Assembly (NCBI GenBank): GCA_035403355.1
Contig: DAONFA010000042.1
Coordinates: 1 to 14,106, forward strand
Direction of reading: 5' to 3'
Source: Candidatus Cloacimonas sp.
GTDB taxonomy: Bacteria; Cloacimonadota; Cloacimonadia; Cloacimonadales; Cloacimonadaceae
Length of the DNA: 14,106 nt
Shown here: positions 8,340 to 14,106 of the stretch, piece after piece
Position numbering within the stretch: the first letter of the stretch is position 1
How the letters are laid out: every line of letters starts with the position of its first letter
The notes under the pieces: model-generated
What the model was told of the DNA's origin: nothing
What the model saw: only the letters and a program-made list of their open reading frames with translations
The model's database searches: none
Translations under genes and position numbers: made by a program

Positions 8340-8368
8340 ATTTTTTTCCATAATGGCTATTTCGTCAA
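8340..8368 (-). promoter_or_regulatory. Possible promoter for the glycogen-tsaD operon
   Basis: On the minus strand, a -35-like TTGACG (8368-8363) is followed after 17 nt by a weak -10-like AAAAAT (8345-8340). That is 36 bp before the debranching enzyme ATG. The -35 box matches the sigma-70 consensus at 5 of 6 positions and the -10 box at only 4 of 6, so this is a candidate only. I saw no sigma-54 GG-N10-GC box here. Confidence 0.25.
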
Positions 8369-8406
8369 GTTCTTTTTTGGGGGTGCCCGTAGATGATGTT
8401 TAAACA

Positions 8407-8494
8407 AGGATTTCAGGGCAAGGATTTTAGGAACGAGGATTTCAGGACTAGGATTTTAGAAACAAGGATTTAAGGATTTCAGGATTTAGAGGAT
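8407..8494. repeat. AGGATTT-word tandem repeat, inverted counterpart of the left ATCC tract
   Basis: Two 29-bp units (8407-8435 and 8436-8464) match at 25 of 29 positions and are followed by shorter AGGATTT words up to 8494. Positions 8459-8494 match the reverse complement of 295-330 at 35 of 36. Similarity continues more loosely on the other side, so the tract is an inverted copy of the one beyond tsaD. It lies in the divergent intergenic region and encodes nothing recognisable. Confidence 0.8.
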
Positions 8495-8544
8495 AGATTT
8501 ATAAGAGGTTTGGAATAATTTGTGTAGCCAGGGGTGCCGTTTTT

Positions 8545-8583
8545 TGTACCGGCGGGGATGTACCGGCGGACGCTGTTCCGCCG
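8545..8583 (-). repeat. Inverted copies of the 25-bp palindromic element
   Basis: Positions 8559-8583 are the exact reverse complement of 93-117 (stem CGGCGGA / TCCGCCG, GTACA tail on the minus strand). A truncated copy, TGTACCGGCGG, precedes it at 8545-8555. With the AGGATTT tract they form the right-hand end of a composite inverted repeat around the operon. Confidence 0.85.
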
Positions 8584-8590
8584 TTTTTTT
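8564..8590 (+). terminator. Terminator-like hairpin plus T-run upstream of uvrA
   Basis: The plus strand reads CGGCGGA, loop CGCTGT, then TCCGCCG, directly followed by seven T residues (8584-8590). This is the classic intrinsic terminator layout, made from a palindromic repeat copy. No plus-strand gene lies upstream in the window. It may insulate uvrA from stray upstream transcription, or end a leader transcript if a promoter lies further upstream. Confidence 0.5.
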
Positions 8591-8593
8591 ATT

Positions 8594-8648
8594 CGGCGCT
8601 ACAGCGAGCGCCGGTACAGCGAGCGCCGGTACAGCGAGCGCCGGTACA
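8594..8648 (+). repeat. Variant palindromic element with tandemly repeated 15-bp half
   Basis: Positions 8594-8618 form a 25-bp element with stem CGGCGCT / AGCGCCG, loop ACAGCG and tail GTACA. It has the same architecture as the copy at 93-117, but the inner two base pairs differ in a compensating way. Its last 15 bp, GCGAGCGCCGGTACA, occur three times in tandem without change (8604-8618, 8619-8633, 8634-8648). Confidence 0.85.
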
Positions 8649-8680
8649 ATATGGGGGAGAGCTGAAGAATTCTTTTTTCA

Positions 8681-8711
8681 TTTGACAGCCAGTCAAACCT
8701 CAAAAGATTTG
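8681..8711 (+). promoter_or_regulatory. Probable uvrA promoter with a perfect inverted repeat (operator candidate)
   Basis: A perfect -35 TTGACA sits at 8682-8687. An inverted repeat, TTTGAC-n5-GTCAAA (8681-8697), covers it. No good TATAAT follows at 17 nt. However, TTTG (8681-8684) plus a 19-nt spacer plus AAGATTTG (8704-8711) fits the Bacteroidetes-type TTTG/TAnnTTTG promoter with one mismatch. The dyad could bind a dimeric repressor. That it is SOS-related is unproven. Confidence 0.45.
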
Positions 8712-8720
8712 CTTGTAAAT

Positions 8721-8726
8721 GAGGTG
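8721..8726 (+). promoter_or_regulatory. Ribosome binding site deciding the TTG start of uvrA
   Basis: GAGGTG lies 4 nt before TTG at 8731. An in-frame ATG at 8719 is followed two codons later by TGA (8725-8727), so translation cannot start there, and TTG is the only start that leaves the conserved N-terminus intact. Confidence 0.75.
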
Positions 8727-8730
8727 AAAT

Positions 8731-11658
8731 TTGAAGACAGCGATTATCATTAAAGGTGCACAGGAACATAATCTGAAAAATATTGATTTAACTATTCCCC
8801 GGAATAAACTTGTAGTTTTTACCGGAGTATCCGGTTCGGGAAAATCATCTTTAGCTTTTGATACACTTTATGCCGAAGGTCAAAGGCGTTATGTAGAATC
8901 CCTTTCTGCTTATGCGCGGCAGTTTTTAGGGCAGATGGAAAAGCCCAAAGTAGATTATATTGAAGGTCTATCTCCTGCCATCTCCATAGAGCAGAAAGCA
9001 GCCAGTAAAAATCCGCGTTCTACTGTGGGAACTGCAACTGAGATATACGATTACCTGCGAGTTCTTTTTGCCAGAATTGGAAAACAGTATTGCTACAATT
9101 GTGGCAGACCGGTAGGTTCTCAAACGGTGGACCAAATGATTGCCCATTTATTGCAAAACAAACCTGGTACTAAACTGCAAATTTTAGCTCCAGTTGTGCA
9201 AAACCGTAAAGGTGAACATAAAGACGAATTGGAAATGTTACGCCAGGAAGGTTTTGTCCGAGTTATGATAAATGGTCAGTTAAGAAATTTGGATGAAGAA
9301 ATCGTGCTGGACAAAAAAAGCAAGCATAACATTGATGTGGTAGTGGATAGAATCGTGATTAAGGAAGATATTGAAAGCCGTCTTTCCGATTCCCTGGAAC
9401 TGGCTTTGAAACTGGCAGAGGGGATTGTTAAAATTGATTATCCGGAAGAGAAGCAGGAAACAATTCTTTCCGCTCAGAATGCGTGTCCGCATTGTCAAAT
9501 AGGTTTTGAAGAACTTTCTCCCCAAAGTTTTTCCTTCAATAGCCCTATTGGCGCTTGCTCTCTTTGCGGGGGCTTAGGTTATAAGCTGGAATTTGATTCG
9601 GATAAGATAATTCTTAATCCCCAACTGAGCATTTTGGAAGGTGCAATAGTCCCCTGGGGTCGTTTGGAAGCCAAACAACACAGCTGGACACTAAATACCG
9701 TGCGAAGTTTAGCAAAAGCTTATAATTTTTCTCTATCCACACCCTGGGTTCAATTGCCGGAAATAGTAAAACAGCTCATTCTTTACGGTTCCAAAGGAAG
9801 GAGATTTAAAAATGCCTGGGAAACAGAAAACGGCAAAGGTGAATTCTTGATGCGTTTTGAAGGCATCATTCCTCAACTGGAAAGAAGAATGCATGAAACA
9901 ACCTCGGAAGAAATGCGTCGCTATTATCTTCAATATATTAGCGATAAACCTTGTCCTGCCTGTAACGGAAAGAAATTAAAACCAGCGTCTTTAGCAGTTA
10001 AAATAGCGGATAAAAATATCAGTGAAATAACGGCAATGAGCATTCGTGAAGTATATAATTTTTTTACCGAGCTACATCTGCAAGGAAACGAGCTGCTGAT
10101 TGCGGAAGAGATATTAAAAGAAATAAAGAATCGCCTTGGTTTTCTGATGAATGTAGGATTGCATTATTTAACTTTGGATAGAAGGTCTCCAACTTTGTCC
10201 GGAGGCGAATCTCAACGCATCCGTTTAGCCAGCCAGATTGGCAGTCAATTAGTTGGAGTAATGTATATTTTGGATGAACCAAGTATCGGATTGCACCAAA
10301 GAGATGTTTCCAAACTGGTGGCAATGCTTTTACAACTAAGGGATTTGGGGAATACAGTGATAGTTGTAGAACACGATGAATACACAATCCGAGCTGCTGA
10401 CCAGATAGTAGATTTTGGTCCCCGGGCAGGAATTTATGGCGGAGAAATTGTTGCCACAGGAGATATGGAAACCATTCTGCAAAGTCAGAAGTCATTAACG
10501 GGAGCATATCTTTCCGGACGCTTAAAAATTCCCGTTCCGGAAAAAAGAATTAAGCAGGATGGTAGAATGCTGAGCATTATCAATGCAAGGCATAATAATT
10601 TGAAGAATTTGAATGTGGATATTCCTTTAGGGCTTTTGGTATGTATAACCGGCGTATCCGGAAGCGGAAAAAGCAGTTTAATCAATCAAACCCTTTCTCC
10701 CTACCTGCACAATTATTTTTATCATACTACCCAAAATGTTGGTAAAATAGATGATATTCAAGGAATTGAGCAGATAGATAAAATAATTACTATAGACCAG
10801 CAACCGATAGGTAGAACTCCGCGTTCCAATCCTTCCACTTATGTGAAACTGTTTGATCCTATTCGGGAACTTTTTGCCCAATTACCTGCTTCCAAAATGC
10901 ATGGATATACCCCAGGCAGATTTTCCTTTAATGTTAAAGGCGGACGCTGTGAGGCATGTGAAGGGGCAGGAGTGAAACAGATAGAAATGCACTTTATGGC
11001 AGATATTTTTGTTACTTGTGAGGTCTGCAAAGGAAAACGCTATAACCAGGAAACGCTTTCCATTCGTTATAAAGGGAAAAACATTGCCTCTATTCTGGAT
11101 ATGGATGTGCAGGAAGCAATTGAGTTTTTTGATGCCATTCCTGCTATTCGGAATAAGCTTAAGACATTGCAGGAGGTGGGATTAGATTATTTGAAACTGG
11201 GTCAACCTTCACCTACCCTTTCCGGTGGAGAAGCACAAAGAATAAAACTATCACGCGAACTTAGCAAAGTTTCAACCGGTAATACTCTTTATGTTTTAGA
11301 TGAACCGACAACAGGTCTTCACTTTGAAGATACAAACAAACTGTTGAAAGTGCTGCGAAAACTTGTGGCAATGGGCAATACGGTAATCGTTATTGAACAT
11401 AATCTGGATGTAATTAAATGTGCGGATTGGATTATAGATTTGGGTCCTGAAGGTGGAGACGAAGGCGGACAAATTATTTGCACCGGCACCCCTGAAGATG
11501 TGATAGCTTGCCCTGCTTCGGCAACAGGTTTGCATTTAAAATATCATTTGGAAAACGAAAGAAAAACAGCACTCAATGCGTTAACGGATATGGAAGCAGA
11601 AAACAAAACTACGCAACCGCTATCCAAAAAAAGAACTGTAAAGAAAAAATCGGTATGA
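8731..11658 (+). CDS. uvrA: Excinuclease ABC subunit A (UvrA)
   Basis: UvrA is the damage-recognition ATPase of nucleotide excision repair; it works as a dimer and loads UvrB. This copy has 975 residues with both ABC modules intact: Walker A GVSGSGKSS at 32-40 and 641-649, signature LSGGE at 489-493 and 830-834, and Walker B LDEPS (514-518) and LDEPT (856-860). Zinc-ligand cysteines are at 252/255/276/279 and 740/743/763/766, with extra CxxC pairs at 121/124 and 408/411. It is slightly longer than the common 940 or so residues because of a Lys-rich, low-complexity C-terminal tail (about 940-975, ending KKRTVKKKSV). The start is TTG. Its TGA overlaps the ATG of the GH13 gene (ATGA). A dyad over its promoter suggests regulation. 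Confidence 0.98.
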   Translation: MKTAIIIKGAQEHNLKNIDLTIPRNKLVVFTGVSGSGKSSLAFDTLYAEGQRRYVESLSAYARQFLGQMEKPKVDYIEGLSPAISIEQKAASKNPRSTVGTATEIYDYLRVLFARIGKQYCYNCGRPVGSQTVDQMIAHLLQNKPGTKLQILAPVVQNRKGEHKDELEMLRQEGFVRVMINGQLRNLDEEIVLDKKSKHNIDVVVDRIVIKEDIESRLSDSLELALKLAEGIVKIDYPEEKQETILSAQNACPHCQIGFEELSPQSFSFNSPIGACSLCGGLGYKLEFDSDKIILNPQLSILEGAIVPWGRLEAKQHSWTLNTVRSLAKAYNFSLSTPWVQLPEIVKQLILYGSKGRRFKNAWETENGKGEFLMRFEGIIPQLERRMHETTSEEMRRYYLQYISDKPCPACNGKKLKPASLAVKIADKNISEITAMSIREVYNFFTELHLQGNELLIAEEILKEIKNRLGFLMNVGLHYLTLDRRSPTLSGGESQRIRLASQIGSQLVGVMYILDEPSIGLHQRDVSKLVAMLLQLRDLGNTVIVVEHDEYTIRAADQIVDFGPRAGIYGGEIVATGDMETILQSQKSLTGAYLSGRLKIPVPEKRIKQDGRMLSIINARHNNLKNLNVDIPLGLLVCITGVSGSGKSSLINQTLSPYLHNYFYHTTQNVGKIDDIQGIEQIDKIITIDQQPIGRTPRSNPSTYVKLFDPIRELFAQLPASKMHGYTPGRFSFNVKGGRCEACEGAGVKQIEMHFMADIFVTCEVCKGKRYNQETLSIRYKGKNIASILDMDVQEAIEFFDAIPAIRNKLKTLQEVGLDYLKLGQPSPTLSGGEAQRIKLSRELSKVSTGNTLYVLDEPTTGLHFEDTNKLLKVLRKLVAMGNTVIVIEHNLDVIKCADWIIDLGPEGGDEGGQIICTGTPEDVIACPASATGLHLKYHLENERKTALNALTDMEAENKTTQPLSKKRTVKKKSV

Positions 11659-13811
11659 GTTATCATCGGTTCAGCTATTCTCCCTTGACTGCCGGAAAAC
11701 ATACAGTTGGCTTAACAGGTGATTTTACTTCCTGGGAAATTATGCCTCTGGACGAAGTGGGAGGAATCTATACCTTGAATATAGACCTGCCTCCAGGTGT
11801 TTATCAATACAAGTTTATCGTAGATGGCAACTGGATTCCTGATGCCAACAATCCCCATAAAGTTCCTGATGGTTTTGGCGGAGAAAATTCTCTGCTGATA
11901 ATAGAAACAGAAGAAGAAACAAAAACCTGGGAAGAAATAATTTCCCGGCTTTCCACAAAAAACCCGGAAAAATTCTACCAGCTTTATCGTTCAGGCATAA
12001 ACAGCTATGAACTACGCTTTTTCTGGTATCCAAAATTATCAGAGAGGATATATCTGGTCACTACAAACCGGGAAATAAAACTAAAAAGAATAGGGCAAAC
12101 GCCTCTATATGAGGTCTTTTATTGTTTACTGGAACAAAGCGGGGCTTTTTCATTCAGCATTTGTATTCAGTATCAAAACAAATTTCTTTACTTCGGGAAT
12201 AAAGGTTTTACGGAAGATAAAGAAGAAATAAGTCCCCTCAATGTAATTCCGGATAAAATACCTCTGTTCTCTATTCCCGAATGGGTTAAACAAAGCATCA
12301 TCTACCAGATTTTTCCCGACCGTTTTTACAATGGTAATAAAGATAACGATCCCGATTTCAAAGAATGGTTCTATAAGGATTGTAATGAACCACCGCAGGA
12401 AGGAGAAATTCTTTCTCCGGAAAAAGAATATTTCCATTTGGTTAAGGACTGGAATGATATTAGCGGCTTAAAACAAAGTCCCTGGCAAAAAGAAGGAATG
12501 CCGGATTTTTATTCTTTTTACGGCGGGGATATTGCAGGAGTGCAACAAAAGCTGGATTATCTGCTTGATTTGGGTATTAATGTTATTTATTTCAATCCTC
12601 TCTGGCAAGCAAAATCCAATCATAAATATGACAGTGCGGACTATCATAGTATAGACCCTCATTTTGCTACTACGGAAGAGATGATGGCTTTTGTGAAACT
12701 GGCACACCAAAAAGGAATAAGAATGATTCTGGATGTGGCATTTAATCATACGGGGGAGACCTTTTGGGCTTTTCGTGATTGTGTGGAAAAAGGAAAACAG
12801 TCACCTTACTGGAATTGGTATGATTGGAAGAAATGGCCTCTTCCGAAACCTCTTCCTGCCGATTTTAACCCCAAAGAATACTATCAATGCTGGTGGGGGA
12901 TAAAAGATATGCCAGATTTGAATTATGACCTTGCGCGTCCCCATCCTGATGAAAATGCCGTGCGAGATATTAAAGAAGCACATCCTAATGCGCCGTTAGT
13001 GGATTATCTAATATCCACAGTGCATTGGTGGTTAATTGAAATTGGCATTGACGGTTTCCGATTGGATGTTCCGGATGAAGTTCCTTTCTGGTTTTGGGAA
13101 TTATTCCGCAAAGAAGTGAAAAAAGCAAAACCGGATGCCTGGATTGTAGGAGAGATTTGGTATGAGGCAAGACAATGGGTTTCTCATCGCTATTTTGATT
13201 CTGTGATGAATTATGCTTTTTTCAAATCTCCGGTGATAGAATACTTTATCTTAGAACTTATCAGCAAAGACGAATTTTGCCAAAAAATTGAAAACGGACT
13301 TGCTCTTTATCCCTTCCATTCTTTAAAGGCAATGATGAATTTACTCGGTAGTCACGATACACCTCGCATTTTTGAAATTTGTAAGGGAGATGTTAAGCGT
13401 TGGCAATTGGCAATAATTTTCCAGATGTGTTTTATCGGAGCTCCGCATATTTACTATGGGGACGAAATTGCTATGCAGGGAGGAAAAGACCCGGATAATA
13501 GAAGACCTTTTAACTGGGATTGGGAAAAAGACCCGATTGCCTGCGAAGTTAGAGCTTTCTATAAAGAAATAATCTCTCTGCGTAAAAAACATCCTGCATT
13601 GTGGGATGGTCATTTTGCCTTTATTGACTCGCCGGATAACACAATTGCTTTCACAAGAGAAACGGATGGCGAAAAAATATTGGTTTTTATTAATAGCGGA
13701 TTGGATTATCTGCCGATTGATATCCCCGCGGGAGCTGCAATCTTATTTGGCTCCTTAAATCCAAAAGGAATGTTGCAACCCCGGTCGGGGGTAATTATGA
13801 TTTTAAGTTAA
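11655..13811 (+). CDS. GH13 cyclomaltodextrinase/neopullulanase-like alpha-glucan hydrolase with N-terminal glycogen-binding module
   Basis: This 718-residue enzyme starts with an AMPK/CBM48-like module (about 7-83; TGDFTSW at 21-27, GVYQYKFIVDGNW at 48-60). A second beta domain follows (about 118-185), then the GH13 barrel from about 210. Catalytic regions: DVAFNH (360-365), GFRLDVPDE with nucleophile D471, VGEIW with acid/base E500, and GSHDT with transition-state D568. Region V reads MPDLN (419-423), between the MPKLN of neopullulanases and the LPDLN of pullulanases, so it likely cleaves alpha-1,4 and perhaps 1,6 bonds. No signal peptide: cytoplasmic, probably acting on glycogen or imported maltodextrins. 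The ATG at 11655 overlaps the uvrA TGA. The frame is open 49 codons upstream inside uvrA, but the module begins at this ATG. No strong Shine-Dalgarno is seen, so coupling to uvrA is likely. Confidence 0.93.
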   Translation: MSYHRFSYSPLTAGKHTVGLTGDFTSWEIMPLDEVGGIYTLNIDLPPGVYQYKFIVDGNWIPDANNPHKVPDGFGGENSLLIIETEEETKTWEEIISRLSTKNPEKFYQLYRSGINSYELRFFWYPKLSERIYLVTTNREIKLKRIGQTPLYEVFYCLLEQSGAFSFSICIQYQNKFLYFGNKGFTEDKEEISPLNVIPDKIPLFSIPEWVKQSIIYQIFPDRFYNGNKDNDPDFKEWFYKDCNEPPQEGEILSPEKEYFHLVKDWNDISGLKQSPWQKEGMPDFYSFYGGDIAGVQQKLDYLLDLGINVIYFNPLWQAKSNHKYDSADYHSIDPHFATTEEMMAFVKLAHQKGIRMILDVAFNHTGETFWAFRDCVEKGKQSPYWNWYDWKKWPLPKPLPADFNPKEYYQCWWGIKDMPDLNYDLARPHPDENAVRDIKEAHPNAPLVDYLISTVHWWLIEIGIDGFRLDVPDEVPFWFWELFRKEVKKAKPDAWIVGEIWYEARQWVSHRYFDSVMNYAFFKSPVIEYFILELISKDEFCQKIENGLALYPFHSLKAMMNLLGSHDTPRIFEICKGDVKRWQLAIIFQMCFIGAPHIYYGDEIAMQGGKDPDNRRPFNWDWEKDPIACEVRAFYKEIISLRKKHPALWDGHFAFIDSPDNTIAFTRETDGEKILVFINSGLDYLPIDIPAGAAILFGSLNPKGMLQPRSGVIMILS

Positions 13812-13892
13812 GGTTGAGAGGGTTGAGAGGGTTTAGAAGGGTTAGAGGGTTGAAAAGGTTTAGAGGGTTGAAAAGGTTTAGAGGGTTGGGAA
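13812..13892 (+). repeat. G-rich GGGTT-word tandem repeat with a G-quadruplex motif
   Basis: The tract starts right after the GH13 stop. It contains two identical 18-bp units (13853-13870 and 13871-13888, AAAAGGTTTAGAGGGTTG) and degenerate neighbours. Four GGG runs at 13820, 13829, 13839 and 13847, with loops of 6, 7 and 5 nt, satisfy the usual G-quadruplex rule on the plus strand and would lie in the 3' end of the uvrA-GH13 mRNA. Confidence 0.75.
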
Positions 13893-13912
13893 GGTTGACA
13901 TCCTCGTCAACC
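13893..13912 (+). terminator. Short hairpin after the GH13 gene (weak terminator candidate)
   Basis: A perfect 7-bp stem, GGTTGAC / GTCAACC, encloses a 6-nt loop (ATCCTC). No T-run follows, so it may act as an mRNA 3' end stabiliser rather than an intrinsic terminator. Confidence 0.3.
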
Positions 13913-13927
13913 CACCTCTTACGATTT

Positions 13928-13960
13928 GTTTCCTTACCGGAAGGTATGCGGTAATGAAAC
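13928..13960. repeat. Imperfect palindrome at the edge of the 62-bp array
   Basis: The arms GTTTC-C-TTACCG and CGGTAA-T-GAAAC pair over 11 bp with a single C/T mismatch, around a 9-nt loop (13940-13948). The right arm lies inside the first 62-bp repeat unit and uses its variable segment, so the palindrome bridges unique and repeated sequence. Confidence 0.55.
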
Positions 13961-14106
13961 TTCAGTGTTACCACTAAACGACAAGAATGTCGTTTTTCCG
14001 AAAAAAAATGCGGTAACGGAATACCAGTGTTACCACTAAACGACAAGAATGTCGTTTTTCCGGAAAAAATTGCGGTAACAATACACCAGTGTTACCACTA
14101 AACGAC
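13947..14106. repeat. 62-bp tandem repeat array, two full units and a third cut by the window end
   Basis: Units start with TGCGGTAA at 13947, 14009 and 14071, an exact 62-bp period. Units 1 and 2 match at 55 of 62 positions and share an identical 38-bp core (13963-14000 and 14025-14062). Units 2 and 3 match at 32 of the 36 visible positions. Each full unit holds a GGTAA-y / r-TTACC stem, a perfect 7-bp stem AAACGAC / GTCGTTT with loop AAGAAT followed by a T-run, and a TTTTTCCG(G)AAAAA palindrome. No reading frame in it resembles a protein. The array continues past 14106. Confidence 0.85.

Noticed and set aside
8520..8753. Small plus-strand reading frame of 77 codons before uvrA
   Set aside because: It reads straight through the palindromic repeats (ASAGT repeated) and overlaps the uvrA promoter and start. 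It has no plausible ribosome binding site and no family resemblance.
11508..11654. 49-codon N-terminal extension of the GH13 gene
   Set aside because: It lies entirely inside uvrA in another frame. The conserved binding module begins at the ATG at 11655, which gives the standard ATGA overlap.
13795..14046. Minus-strand reading frame of 83 codons at the right end
   Set aside because: Its C-terminal half is the translated GGTT repeat (repeating NPLNLF-like words) and the rest is the 62-bp array. It also overlaps the GH13 end. It is a by-product of repeats.
13947..14106. CRISPR array or integron attC array
   Set aside because: The parts between the conserved cores are themselves similar between units (only a few of about 24 positions differ), so they are not unique spacers. 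No cassette genes separate the units, and no cas or integrase gene is visible.
1..14106. tRNA, rRNA, riboswitch or insertion sequence genes
   Set aside because: I looked in the three intergenic regions (1-401, 8305-8730, 13812-14106) and saw no cloverleaf, rRNA segment, known riboswitch core or transposase. Inside the operons the gaps are too short.

Overview
The window is AT-rich bacterial DNA with two divergently transcribed gene blocks and repeat-filled gaps between them. Protein style (archaeal-type glycogen debranching enzyme, GH57 amylase, NtrX-like regulator) and the ATCC-word intergenic repeats suggest the FCB superphylum. Candidatus Cloacimonadota is my best guess. That is an impression from sequence style, not a demonstrated assignment.

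Layout. Positions 1-401 hold no convincing gene. They contain GC-rich palindromes (62-140), three 44-bp tandem repeats (154-285) and degenerate ATCC/TCTGTGTAA words (286-390). Positions 402-8304 are one tight minus-strand operon. In transcription order it encodes a glycogen debranching enzyme, a glycogen-synthase-like glycosyltransferase, a GH57 alpha-amylase, a sigma-54-dependent response regulator, a YbbR-domain membrane-anchored protein and TsaD. Gaps are 16 bp or less, and there is one ATGA overlap and one TAAATG junction. Positions 8305-8730 are the divergent control region, again packed with repeats plus a probable uvrA promoter that carries a perfect inverted repeat. Positions 8731-13811 are a plus-strand pair: uvrA (TTG start) and a GH13 cyclomaltodextrinase/neopullulanase-like enzyme with an N-terminal glycogen-binding module, joined by a 4-nt ATGA overlap. 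Positions 13812-14106 hold a G-rich repeat with a G-quadruplex motif, hairpins, and a 62-bp tandem repeat array that runs off the window.

How the genes fit together. Four of the eight genes act on intracellular alpha-1,4/1,6-glucan: synthesis (GT), debranching (GDE) and hydrolysis or rearrangement (GH57, GH13). None of the four has a signal peptide, so the theme is a cytoplasmic glycogen store. The response regulator lies in the same transcript and may tie the operon to a sensor encoded elsewhere. TsaD (tRNA t6A synthesis), YbbR and UvrA (excision repair) are housekeeping genes that share the transcripts.

Most notable non-coding signals: (i) a 25-bp palindromic element whose variants keep the hairpin by paired base changes, present in inverted orientation on both sides of the 8-kb operon together with a second repeat family in mirror order; (ii) a 62-bp tandem array with several nested inverted repeats; (iii) a palindromic operator candidate over the uvrA promoter.
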